Origin: an uncultured Bacilli bacterium
GTDB lineage: Bacteria > Bacillota_I > Bacilli_A > RF39 > UBA660
Reading direction: 5' to 3'
Length of the DNA: 64,000 nt
NCBI GenBank assembly: GCA_948999435.1
Contig: CARJCM010000001.1
Coordinates: forward strand, 1-64,000
The translations under genes were made by a program, and so were the position numbers. Positions 29,313-38,625 of the stretch are shown piece after piece. Within the stretch, counting starts at the first letter, position 1. Every line of letters starts with the position of its first letter. The notes below the pieces were generated by a model. It ran no database searches. It was not told the DNA's origin and worked only from the letters and a program-made list of their open reading frames with translations.

Positions 29313-30881
29313 ATGAAAAAGAAAGATTTTAAATATATACTAATAGGAATTGCATATTTTGTAATAACCTTTTTTACTGATAAAAATATATTTAACTTTG
29401 AAAAACTAAATATAGCAAACTATATATGTTGTAAAATAATTATGTTAATCATATTAATATTAGGTAGTTTATTTATTTCAAAGGTTTTTAAAAAAGATAA
29501 AAAAAGTATTCAGTATTTAAAAAATTTTCTCATATATATTATCCCAATTTTATTACTTCTCTTTTTATTATGGCCAGGCAATTGGTTTGGCACAGATGTA
29601 TACAATTTTTATAGTTTTACAACTAGATGTGACTTTCTTTATTATTTAAATTACCTTTCAAGCGTTTTTTATATTGTAGGATATATGTTATTTCCTTGCG
29701 TTAGTGGTGCAATAATTTTACAAACTATTATCTTCGGAATAGTATTCAGCTATATTATCACTAATTGCTACGAAATATATAATAGTAAGAGTGTATATCT
29801 TTTAGCTATCCCATTCTTCTTATTCCATACCATATTTTATACATTTTTTGCCAACAGACCAATAATGTATGGGATATTTTACTTATTACTAATTAGTATA
29901 ATTGTAATAGACTATCTAAAAAAGAATAATGAATTAAAAATAACAAAATTATTAGTAATAGCAATTTTAACATCTATAGTTGGTTTTTGGCGAAGTGAAG
30001 CAATATATTTATTTATTGCAATTCCTGTAATTCTATTTGTAACATATAAAATTTCTCTAAATATTAAAAATATTATAAAAATAATAATGATATTTATATT
30101 GGGATACGCTATAATTTCCATGCCCCAACGAATGTATTACAACAAAAATTCTTATGAAAAGTCATCTAGAAATTTACCAATGTTTGTTGGAGGGTTATCA
30201 TATATGTTAACTTACGATTTAAAAGGGGATAATTTAGAAAAAGACTTAGCAAATATTGATAAAGTATTAGACGTAGAATCTATGAAAAAATATGCATCTT
30301 ATACAGATACACCTTGTATATGGTCAAATGAAAAATGTATTAAATCTAATTACACAGATGAAGAGTATTCTAATTTTATAAAGTCTTATGTTAATGTTAT
30401 AAAGAATAATATACCAGTATTCATTAATTCAAAGCTTCACACATTTGCTCTTGCCTCAGGCATTAACTATGATTACTTTACAACAATGAATTTATATAAT
30501 GAAGAAAAGAGAACAATATTAGATAGAGAAGATTCAAAAAGCATAGTTGGCTATAAAGTTAGAAGAAAAATTTATTCAGTTATTGAGGGAAAAACAAATT
30601 CTAAAATATATAACAAAATTTATAATCTTACAAATAACTTACTTATTCCACTTGGTTTAATATTAATAATTTTTATATATTCTATTATAAAACAAAAATT
30701 ATTATATTTCCTTTTATCTGGAATGCTATTAGGACATTCACTAATACTATTTATCACATCTCCTGCTGCATATTTTATGTACTATTTTAATGTATATATG
30801 ATTGGATGGTTTTTAGGCTTAGTATTTATTTTAGAAATAATTAAAAATAAAAAACTCAAAAATAATAGGAGAGAAGTATGA
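29313..30881 (+). CDS. Polytopic membrane protein, GT-C/DUF6020-like, of the polysaccharide locus
   Basis: 522 aa, about 11-12 hydrophobic segments and one extracytoplasmic stretch near residues 280-420. The first loop has WPGNWFGTDVYNFYSF, acidic-aromatic like the catalytic first loop of GT-C enzymes. It is probably a glycosyltransferase using polyprenyl-linked sugar, perhaps the product of the GT2-GtrA pair, but could be a second polymerase. GGAGGAAAA ribosome site. Overlaps the next gene by 4 nt. Confidence 0.55.
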   Translation: MKKKDFKYILIGIAYFVITFFTDKNIFNFEKLNIANYICCKIIMLIILILGSLFISKVFKKDKKSIQYLKNFLIYIIPILLLLFLLWPGNWFGTDVYNFYSFTTRCDFLYYLNYLSSVFYIVGYMLFPCVSGAIILQTIIFGIVFSYIITNCYEIYNSKSVYLLAIPFFLFHTIFYTFFANRPIMYGIFYLLLISIIVIDYLKKNNELKITKLLVIAILTSIVGFWRSEAIYLFIAIPVILFVTYKISLNIKNIIKIIMIFILGYAIISMPQRMYYNKNSYEKSSRNLPMFVGGLSYMLTYDLKGDNLEKDLANIDKVLDVESMKKYASYTDTPCIWSNEKCIKSNYTDEEYSNFIKSYVNVIKNNIPVFINSKLHTFALASGINYDYFTTMNLYNEEKRTILDREDSKSIVGYKVRRKIYSVIEGKTNSKIYNKIYNLTNNLLIPLGLILIIFIYSIIKQKLLYFLLSGMLLGHSLILFITSPAAYFMYYFNVYMIGWFLGLVFILEIIKNKKLKNNRREV

Positions 30882-33580
30882 TATTAGTAACATTAGGAAC
30901 CCAAGATAAACCTTTTATTAGATTATTAAAAGAAATACAAGAGTGCATAAATAAGGGAATAATTAATGAAAAAGTTATAGTGCAAGCAGGATGTACACGA
31001 TTTGAATCTACAGATATGGAAATATTCGATTTAATACCAATGGAAGAGTTTGATAAATTAATAGAACAATGCAATATTTTAATCACACATGGTGGAGTTG
31101 GAAGTATTATCACAGGATTAAAGAAAGATAAAAAAGTAATTGCAGTTCCAAGAAAAAGTGAATATGGTGAACATGTAAACAATCATCAAATTCAAATAAT
31201 TGAAAATTTTGATAAAGCAGGTTATATAATAGGGGCTTTAGAACCTAAAGACATTGAAAAAGCATTACAAAGAATAAATCATTTTACTCCTAACCAATAT
31301 ACTTCAAATAGTAAAAATATGATAAAATTGGTAGAGAGTTTAATTGATAGCAACAAAAAGAAATGCGGGATTTTTACAATATCCAATGCTAAAAATTATG
31401 GGAGTGTACTTCAAGCCTATGCTCTAAAAAAGTCATGTTTAAAATATATTGATGAGGTTTATGTTATTAATTACATTAATAAAAAAATAAAAAAAGAATA
31501 TTCACTAATTAAATTCCAAGGAAATAACATCAAAGAAAAATTATTAAGTTTCATAAAATGTTTAATAATACTACCATATTCAATTAAAAAAAGTAACAAA
31601 TTCCGTAATTTTTCTAAGAACTATTTAAATTTAACGAAAAAGTATTATGAAAAGAACTTAAATACTAAGTATCCAATATTTGACAAATATATAGTTGGAA
31701 GTGATCAAGTGTGGAATTCAAAAGTTACTAGTGGTTTAAGAGAAGCATATCTTTTAAACTTTATAAAAGATTCAGAAAAAAAGATAACATATGCAGCTTC
31801 GATATCTAATCCTGACATTTCGTTAGAAGACATAAAAAAATTAAAAGAAAGTTTAAGTTCTTTTAAAAATATATCTGTTCGAGAAAAATCAACTAAAGAA
31901 ATGCTAGCACAAAATGGAATTAATTCAGTTGTAAGTATTGATTCAACAATGCTATTAGAAAAGGATGATTGGGATAACTTACTAAAAAATAAAAAAGAAA
32001 AATATGATAAATATATCTTTGTATATGCATTTGAAAATGATAAACTATTAAAAAGCATAGTAGAAGACTTATCTCAAAAATGCAATTTAAAAGTTATATC
32101 ATTTGATATAAAGAAAAAGTATAAAAATAGTTACGGTAATTTTTATGCAAGTGGGCCAGAAGATTTTATATATTTAATTAAGAATGCTGAATTTATTGTA
32201 ACAAATTCATTTCATGCTACAGTTTTTTCGATAATATATGAAAAGGAATTTTTTTCAATTCCGTTTAAAAATCGAACTGATAGAGTTACAGAATTATTAA
32301 ATAAATTAAACATTAAAGATAGAATAATAGTTTCTTATGATGATTATAAAAAAATAAACAAGACCATTAATTATAATAGTGTTAAAGAAACATTAAATTT
32401 ATTAAAAAAAGAATCTCTAAAATATTTAGAAGACTCACTAAGCGAAACGATTTATGGAAATAAAATTAATTGTTGTGGCTGTACTGCATGTTTAAACGTA
32501 TGTCCTACAGAAGCAATTACAATGAAAAAAGATAATAAAGGATTTAATTATCCTGTAATTGATAAAGAAAAATGCATAAAATGTGGAATGTGTCGAAATG
32601 TTTGTCCATTAAAAAATAAATTAGACTTTAATAATAATTTAAATATATATGCTGCTAAAAATAAAAATATAGACATAAGAAAAAAATCATCTAGTGGGGG
32701 TATTTTTTATCTTTTAGCAGAAAACATTATTGCTGATGGTGGAGTAGTGTATGGTGCACAATATGACGAACAATTAAAAGTAGAGCATACTAGAATTAAT
32801 AAGAAAGTAGAAATTCAAAAACTAATGGGCTCTAAATATACGCAAAGTGATATGAAAAGAACTTTTAAAAATGTATCAGAAGATTTAGTAAGTGGTAAAA
32901 TAGTTTTATTTTCTGGGACACCATGTCAAATTTCGGGATTATATAAGTATTTAGAATTAAAAAGAATCAAGACTGATAAATTAATAACTATTGATATAAT
33001 TTGTCACTCTGTTCCGAGTAATAAAGTATACAAAGACTATATTAAGTATATGGAAAAAAAATATAAATCCAAAATAAAAAAAATAAATTTTAGAAATAAA
33101 TCTAATCATAAAATAAATAATTTAAGTATAGAGTTTGAAAATGGAAAAAATTATATTGGAAGTGTAGATAAAGATATATATTATCGTTTATTCTTCTTAG
33201 AACTCATAAATAGAGATAGTTGTTATAATTGTAGATTTAAAAGTTTTGAACGTATTTCAGATATTACAATTGGAGATTACTGGGAAATTTCGAGATTAGA
33301 CAAAAGTTTTGATGATGAAAATGGTGTATCTTTAGTTTTAATTAATACTAATAAAGGACAAGAGCTTTTTAATAAAATAAAAAATAAAATAGAATATAAG
33401 GAATCTTCTAGAGATATATGCATTCAACCATCTTTAAAAAATAACGTGCGTCTTAACCATAAAACCGACAAATTTTGGAATGATTATGAAAAAAAGAATT
33501 TAATAAAAATATATAATAAATATGATAATTCATTATTAATAAAAATAAAAAAATTAATTAAAAAAACATTAAGGAAGTAA
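30878..33580 (+). CDS. Triple fusion: Alg13/PssE-like GT28, polysaccharide pyruvyl transferase, Fe-S/FrhB-like domain
   Basis: 900 aa in one uninterrupted frame. Residues 1-155: Alg13/PssE/Cps14G (MILVTLGTQDKPF...THGGVGSI, VPRKSEYGEHVNNHQ). Residues ~163-490: polysaccharide pyruvyl transferase (CGIFTISNAKNYGSVLQAYA, VGSDQVWNSKV, TNSFHATVFSII). Residues ~525-580: two 4Fe-4S clusters (CCGCTACLNVCP, CIKCGMCRNVCP). Residues ~595-890: FrhB/FdhB C-terminal domain (SSSGGIFYLLAE, FSGTPCQISGL, DITIGDYW). Pyruvyl transferase next to FrhB-like proteins is known in polysaccharide loci; joining the Alg13 subunit as well is unusual. Its expected partner is the Alg14-like protein at 24359. Confidence 0.85.
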   Translation: MILVTLGTQDKPFIRLLKEIQECINKGIINEKVIVQAGCTRFESTDMEIFDLIPMEEFDKLIEQCNILITHGGVGSIITGLKKDKKVIAVPRKSEYGEHVNNHQIQIIENFDKAGYIIGALEPKDIEKALQRINHFTPNQYTSNSKNMIKLVESLIDSNKKKCGIFTISNAKNYGSVLQAYALKKSCLKYIDEVYVINYINKKIKKEYSLIKFQGNNIKEKLLSFIKCLIILPYSIKKSNKFRNFSKNYLNLTKKYYEKNLNTKYPIFDKYIVGSDQVWNSKVTSGLREAYLLNFIKDSEKKITYAASISNPDISLEDIKKLKESLSSFKNISVREKSTKEMLAQNGINSVVSIDSTMLLEKDDWDNLLKNKKEKYDKYIFVYAFENDKLLKSIVEDLSQKCNLKVISFDIKKKYKNSYGNFYASGPEDFIYLIKNAEFIVTNSFHATVFSIIYEKEFFSIPFKNRTDRVTELLNKLNIKDRIIVSYDDYKKINKTINYNSVKETLNLLKKESLKYLEDSLSETIYGNKINCCGCTACLNVCPTEAITMKKDNKGFNYPVIDKEKCIKCGMCRNVCPLKNKLDFNNNLNIYAAKNKNIDIRKKSSSGGIFYLLAENIIADGGVVYGAQYDEQLKVEHTRINKKVEIQKLMGSKYTQSDMKRTFKNVSEDLVSGKIVLFSGTPCQISGLYKYLELKRIKTDKLITIDIICHSVPSNKVYKDYIKYMEKKYKSKIKKINFRNKSNHKINNLSIEFENGKNYIGSVDKDIYYRLFFLELINRDSCYNCRFKSFERISDITIGDYWEISRLDKSFDDENGVSLVLINTNKGQELFNKIKNKIEYKESSRDICIQPSLKNNVRLNHKTDKFWNDYEKKNLIKIYNKYDNSLLIKIKKLIKKTLRK

Positions 33581-33582
33581 AT

Positions 33583-35007
33583 ATGAACAGAAAAAGAGAA
33601 TTAGCTAAAAATACATTAATTATATTTATTGGTAAAATTTGCACACAGTTTTTGTCTTTCTTTTTGTTACCATTATATACAACATTATTAAATTCATCAG
33701 AGTATGGAATTATAGATTTAATAATAACATATATATCATTATTTGTCCCACTAATTACACTTCAAATAGAGCAAGCTTTGTTTAGATATTTAATTGACGT
33801 TAGAGAAAATAAAAAAGAGCAAAAACAAATTTTTTCAAATATTATATTTATTGTTATAGTTCAAGTTTTGATTTTTCTGGTCATATTCTTAATAATAAAT
33901 CTTTTCATAAATATTAAATATAAGTATTATATTATTATAAATGTAATAGTTACAATTTTCAGTTCACTATTTTTACAGGCAGCTCGTGGTTTAGGAGATA
34001 ATATTTCTTACTCAGTTGGAAGTGTAATATCTGGTGGTTTAACAATAATATTAAATGTTATATTTTTAGTAATATTAAACATGGGAGCAAGTAGTATTTT
34101 ATTATCTTCTATTTTAGCCAATATATTTTGTGCCATATTTATATTATTTAAAGATAAACTATATAAATTAATAAGTAGAAAAAATATTGATAAAATACAA
34201 ATAAGAAATTTATTAAAATATTCTATCCCATTAGTTCCAAATGGAATTATCTGGTGGATTATTAATGTATCAGATAGAACAATTATATCCATATTTATTG
34301 GTGTTGCTCAAAATGGTATATATGCAGTTTCAAATAAATTTAGTGGAGCATTAATAAACTTATATAATATTTTTAACATTTCATGGACAGAAAGTGCTGT
34401 TTTGCACTTAAAAGATAAAGATAGTACAGAATTTATTTCATCAACAATCAAAGAAATGTTTAATATTTTTAGTTCAATATGTTTAATAATTATTGCTTAT
34501 ATGCCCTTTGTTTTTCCAATAATAATTAATAATAATTATAGTGAGGCATATTTATATATACCTCCATTAATAATTGGAACTTTATTTAATATAATAGTTG
34601 GACTAGTAAGTGTAGTTTATGTAGCAAAAAAGCTCACAAAAAAGATAACAACAACATCTTTAATATCTGGCATTCTAAATATTTTAATAAATCTAGTTTT
34701 AATAAAACATATAGGTGTATGGGCTGCGTCTATAAGCACAATTATAGCATTTGCTTCAATGGCTATATACAGATACTTTGATGTCCAAAAATATATTAAA
34801 ATAAGTTTAGACATTAAAGTTATAATAAAAACAACCATAATGTTTATAATAAGCATTACATTATATTATAGCAACAATTTGATTTTTTATATCTTAAATG
34901 CAGTTATCATAACTATATATGCTTTAATTATAAATAAAACGAGTTTAATTAATCTTTTAAAGATTTTTAAAAATCATAAATTTCATATGAATAATTTAAA
35001 AAAATAA
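33583..35007 (+). CDS. Polysaccharide flippase (Wzx/MATE-like)
   Basis: 474 aa, 12-14 membrane helices, with the Wzx N-terminus KNTLIIFIGKICTQFLSFFLLPLYTTLL and SEYGIIDLI. It exports lipid-linked repeat units for the polymerase at 21869. It starts 2 nt after the fusion gene and is last in the operon, before a strong terminator. Confidence 0.9.
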   Translation: MNRKRELAKNTLIIFIGKICTQFLSFFLLPLYTTLLNSSEYGIIDLIITYISLFVPLITLQIEQALFRYLIDVRENKKEQKQIFSNIIFIVIVQVLIFLVIFLIINLFINIKYKYYIIINVIVTIFSSLFLQAARGLGDNISYSVGSVISGGLTIILNVIFLVILNMGASSILLSSILANIFCAIFILFKDKLYKLISRKNIDKIQIRNLLKYSIPLVPNGIIWWIINVSDRTIISIFIGVAQNGIYAVSNKFSGALINLYNIFNISWTESAVLHLKDKDSTEFISSTIKEMFNIFSSICLIIIAYMPFVFPIIINNNYSEAYLYIPPLIIGTLFNIIVGLVSVVYVAKKLTKKITTTSLISGILNILINLVLIKHIGVWAASISTIIAFASMAIYRYFDVQKYIKISLDIKVIIKTTIMFIISITLYYSNNLIFYILNAVIITIYALIINKTSLINLLKIFKNHKFHMNNLKK

Positions 35008-35010
35008 ATT

Positions 35011-35045
35011 AAAAATCTCTCTAGCAATTACTAGAGAGATTTTTT
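35011..35045. terminator. Bidirectional terminator between converging envelope genes
   Basis: AAAATCTCTCTAG pairs with CTAGAGAGATTTT around a 6-nt loop, with A-run before and T-run after, so it serves both the flippase gene (+) and the gene at 35044 (-). Confidence 0.85.
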
Positions 35046-37164
35046 ATACCCAAAATTCAAATATTTTTCTAAAATAGAAGAACAAATTAGACTTCATAAA
35101 TACATCATCATTAAGAACTAATAATAAATTAAATATTAGACCAAATATAAAACAAGCAAATAATATTTTAGTTAAAAATCTTTTTTTATTATCATCTAAT
35201 TTAGTAAATAAGTGAAATATGACTATCGCTGTTGCAAAATACATTAAGAATCCAAAATCACATATATAACGAGGAAGTATCCCTGCCATTTCTGTATCTG
35301 CTATAATAATAATTAAGCTAAATATAATAGATAGTAGACCAAGCTTGTATAATGTTTTATTTTCAAGTTTATTTTTAAATTTAAATATAAGTAATCCAAA
35401 TATAGTAAGGAGATTAACGAATATAAAGCCACCAGTCATAGCTTCATAAATAGTTGTACCAAGATAATTAGTACTAACTCCAAATCTAGATAGAAAAGGG
35501 AATTTTAAGATAAATTGGAAAGGAACTAAAAGATAATAATATATACCAAGAGGAATTCTCCCCAGAACAAAGCCTCTCTTAGTCATATCATTAGTAGTTA
35601 AATTATAATTAGCGCCAAAATCAAATGGTGAAGCAAATCTTATATAGTTATACCACATTAGAAGTAGAGCAATAACTATATAAGGCATAGCGAAGGCCAT
35701 AGTTTTCTTTAAAGATTTCAAACTTAATAATTCTCGTTTTTTAACATCTTCCCAAAATAAAGGAATAGCAAAAAAACTAGTTAATAAAAGTTGAGGTCGT
35801 GAGGCAGCAACACAAGCCATACATAAACTTCCTAAGAATAAATATTTAGAATTCAAATCATTTTCTTTCGCTTTTAACCACCAAAACAATCCATAAACAC
35901 TAAACATAACAGCCATTATGATAGGTAAGGAATAATGATCGGGTCTACCAATAATATATAATATACCACAAGCATTAACAAATAATAATGTAAAAGCTAG
36001 GTATACACCAAGACTAACTTTTGGATAATACTTTTTACATAAATGATATAGTAGTAAGAATACACCAATAACCGTAGCTATCATCGTTATATTAATACAA
36101 ACAGCAGTATTTATATGAGTACCAGTAATCGCATAAAATGGCAGATAATAAAGAATAACAGGAGCTACTCCAAAATAAACATAATACTTATTATTATAGA
36201 AAGCTACATCCCAAATATAATCTTCATCTGATTCTTTAAAAGCCTCTTCACGAACTCTTTTGTCATAAGGATTTTTAAGATTTTTCAAAATATCGCTAGG
36301 CTCTTCATTTAGATATGGGTGCCCTTCCATAAATGCTTCAGTTAAAAGTTGATATTGCATTCTTTGTTTATCTTGTGATTCCTTAAATTGTTCTTGGGCA
36401 AAATAAGTATTAAGCTGACCAACACCTAACATAAATAGAAGTTGTAGTGTTAGAGCGAGACCAATTTTTCTTTTTACATCTTTAGATGATAAAGATGATA
36501 AAGAAGTATTATAAATAGAAGATTTAGGTCTAAAAATGTAAGCAACTAGTAATAAAGAAAATATTAAAAGTGGTCTAACAAGAGAGATAGTAAAAGGAAC
36601 TACAACATTAAATTTAATATCTTTAACAATGAAAGTATCTTCTTCTTCGGGAGTATTTACATAAATTCTAATCCAACTTGTATTACCAGAGGCATGATAT
36701 CGAAGTATTTCACCAGAATTATTTTTACGTGCATTAAACACTCTTTCTTGAGGATAAATAGGAAGACGAGAAGAAGCATCGGTAAATCCAAGTGTCGCAT
36801 AAATTACTTCTGAAGTCTCTTCACTATTAACAATTTCAAAATTAATATAAATATTTTCTAAATGTCCCCAAAAGTTATCTATTTGCACATAATTAAGTTC
36901 ACTATCTATAACTTTAAGACTACCATCAGGCATTTCTTCTATACCTTTACCAATAACAAGGTTATCCGTATTAGCATTTATATCTTTAAAAAATAGCGAT
37001 TCATAAAATCTAAAATTAAACAAGGTAAGTTCTAAGATAATTAATATACTAAGAGAGATAAAACCAAATTTAAAAAAGCCTTTATAAGTTTTATTTCTTT
37101 TATAGCCTATTCCAAATAGAATTAATATAAATAATAAAATTAAAATAAAAATAAATATTTTCAT
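35044..37164 (-). CDS. Large polytopic membrane protein (putative GT-C glycosyltransferase)
   Basis: About 706 aa. Two N-terminal membrane segments, a ~130-residue beta-rich extracytoplasmic region (~65-195), then about ten further membrane helices and long loops. DEDYIWDVAFYNNKYYVYFG suggests an extracytoplasmic acidic loop of GT-C type. No exact family recognised. Start: ATG 37164, 6 nt after AAAGGTGAT; the in-frame GTG at 37173 is inside that ribosome site. Transcribed divergently from the GT2 gene at 37283, suggesting shared control. Confidence 0.6.
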   Translation of the reverse strand: MKIFIFILILLFILILFGIGYKRNKTYKGFFKFGFISLSILIILELTLFNFRFYESLFFKDINANTDNLVIGKGIEEMPDGSLKVIDSELNYVQIDNFWGHLENIYINFEIVNSEETSEVIYATLGFTDASSRLPIYPQERVFNARKNNSGEILRYHASGNTSWIRIYVNTPEEEDTFIVKDIKFNVVVPFTISLVRPLLIFSLLLVAYIFRPKSSIYNTSLSSLSSKDVKRKIGLALTLQLLFMLGVGQLNTYFAQEQFKESQDKQRMQYQLLTEAFMEGHPYLNEEPSDILKNLKNPYDKRVREEAFKESDEDYIWDVAFYNNKYYVYFGVAPVILYYLPFYAITGTHINTAVCINITMIATVIGVFLLLYHLCKKYYPKVSLGVYLAFTLLFVNACGILYIIGRPDHYSLPIIMAVMFSVYGLFWWLKAKENDLNSKYLFLGSLCMACVAASRPQLLLTSFFAIPLFWEDVKKRELLSLKSLKKTMAFAMPYIVIALLLMWYNYIRFASPFDFGANYNLTTNDMTKRGFVLGRIPLGIYYYLLVPFQFILKFPFLSRFGVSTNYLGTTIYEAMTGGFIFVNLLTIFGLLIFKFKNKLENKTLYKLGLLSIIFSLIIIIADTEMAGILPRYICDFGFLMYFATAIVIFHLFTKLDDNKKRFLTKILFACFIFGLIFNLLLVLNDDVFMKSNLFFYFRKIFEFWV

Positions 37165-37231
37165 TCCTATCACCTTTAATAATTATAACATAATACGCTA
37201 GACATAACAAATGACAAATAAGTAATATTTA

Positions 37232-37260
37232 TTTACACGACACTATATTTATGCTAAAAT
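37232..37260 (+). promoter_or_regulatory. Promoter of the GT2 gene at 37283
   Basis: TTTACA, 17-bp spacer, TAAAAT; 22 nt before ATG. Confidence 0.7.
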
Positions 37261-37282
37261 TTATGTAAGAAATGAGGTAAAT

Positions 37283-38209
37283 ATGAATAAAATAGCAGTT
37301 TTAATACCATGTTACAATGAATCAAAAACTATTGAGAAAGTTGTTAAAGATTTTAAAAGAGAGTTACCTAATGCTGATATATATGTATATGATAATAATT
37401 CTAAAGATAACACTGCTGAAATAGCTAAGAAAGCAGGAGCAATAGTTAAGCATGAATATATGCAAGGCAAAGGTAATGTTATCAGAAGAATGTTTAGAGA
37501 AATAGATGCTGATTGCTATTTAATGGCAGATGGTGATGACACTTATCCAGCAGAACACGCTAAAGAAATGTGTGATTTAATTCTTGAAGGAAAGGCCGAA
37601 ATGGTAGTGGGAGACCGCCTATCAAGTACTTATTTTACCGAAAATAAAAGAATGTTTCATAATTTTGGCAATGTATTAGTAAGATTTTTAGTTAATCGTA
37701 CTTTTAAAAGCAATGTAAGAGATATTATGACAGGATATCGTGCTTTTAGTAAAACATTTGTTAAATCATTCCCAGTAATTTCAGGTGGATTTGAAATTGA
37801 AACCGAAATGACTATCCATGCATTAGATAAAAGAATGAAATTAGAAAATGTTTTAATAGATTATCGTGATAGACCAGCAGGCAGTGTTTCTAAATTAAAT
37901 ACTGTTAGTGATGGTGTAAAAGTATTAAAGACAATTGCTACTTTATTTAAACAATATCGTCCATTCACATTTTTTACAATTTTATCTATTTTATGTCTAT
38001 TAGTAGGAGTAGCATTTTTTATACCACCATTATTAGGCTATTTAGATACAGGTTTAGTTGAAAAATTCCCATCATTAATCGCTGCATCTTTCTTTGGTAT
38101 TATAGCTATTCAATTATTTGTAGGTGGTTTAGTACTAGAAAGTATTGCCAGAAAAGATAGACAAAACTTCGAGTTACATTTAATTAATTTAGAAGAAAAC
38201 AAAAAATAA
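37283..38209 (+). CDS. Polyprenyl-phosphate glycosyltransferase (GT2, DPM1/GtrB-like)
   Basis: 308 aa. KIAVLIPCYNESKTIEKVV, YVYDNNSKDNTAEI, QGKGNVIRRMF, MADGDDTYPAE (DxD) and DIMTGYRAFSK, as in dolichyl-phosphate mannose synthase-like enzymes. Two C-terminal membrane helices (~230-285). It charges polyprenyl phosphate with a sugar for GT-C enzymes such as the divergent neighbour. Own promoter and terminator. Confidence 0.9.
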   Translation: MNKIAVLIPCYNESKTIEKVVKDFKRELPNADIYVYDNNSKDNTAEIAKKAGAIVKHEYMQGKGNVIRRMFREIDADCYLMADGDDTYPAEHAKEMCDLILEGKAEMVVGDRLSSTYFTENKRMFHNFGNVLVRFLVNRTFKSNVRDIMTGYRAFSKTFVKSFPVISGGFEIETEMTIHALDKRMKLENVLIDYRDRPAGSVSKLNTVSDGVKVLKTIATLFKQYRPFTFFTILSILCLLVGVAFFIPPLLGYLDTGLVEKFPSLIAASFFGIIAIQLFVGGLVLESIARKDRQNFELHLINLEENKK

Positions 38210-38232
38210 AAGGTAAAATAATACCTTTTTTT
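38208..38232 (+). terminator. Terminator of the GT2 gene
   Basis: AAAAGGTA/TACCTTTT with 6-nt loop and T-run. The following 38233-38625 contains only a possible small frame and the glmS terminator. Confidence 0.8.
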
Positions 38233-38422
38233 AAATGCTAATATTGTCGAGTTTTAACTATATTTGTCGCTGATAAGTCATAAATCTTTTATTTGATTGA
38301 TTATTCTTATTTTTTAAGATAGTAAAACTTGCGTTAGGCATAATGTTTACTAAAATTGACACACATTATCTCCCTTGCTCCAGTGGGGTTTTGGTTAGAT
38401 TGAGAGGTGTTAGCTATTAGCG

Positions 38423-38563
38423 GTGAAGAAAGTGATTTCTTATATCATAAGTTTGATTGAAAAGTCAAATGAAAAGATATCAACAATTACAATCATTAAC
38501 AAAGGTAACATAGTTATCAATGTTAGTGAAGTAAAAATTAATGTCACTTTGAAAAACAAGTAG
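38423..38563 (+). CDS. Possible 46-aa small protein
   Basis: GTG start with GAGAGGTG about 14 nt upstream, a bit far. Product VKKVISYIISLIEKSNEKIS followed by alternating Ile/Val strands, ending in KNK. The base pattern looks coding, but the stop codon overlaps the glmS terminator stem and no family is recognised. A TTGACA at 38357 without a good -10 is the only promoter hint. It may be chance. Confidence 0.3.
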   Translation: MKKVISYIISLIEKSNEKISTITIINKGNIVINVSEVKINVTLKNK

Positions 38564-38593
38564 GCATTTATGTTCTAACGCTCTACTTGTTTG
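38551..38593 (-). terminator. glmS terminator
   Basis: On the minus strand AAACAAGTAG pairs with CTACTTGTTT across a ~19-nt loop, followed by TTTTC. About 35 nt after the glmS stop. Confidence 0.75.
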
Positions 38594-38625
38594 AGTTTAG
38601 CATATTTTTGCCATAAATACAAGGA

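Noticed and set aside
38233..38422. Possible insertion-sequence relic between the GT2 gene and glmS.
   Set aside because: No transposase-like frame or terminal repeats could be identified; only scattered TGTCGA and TTGACA motifs.
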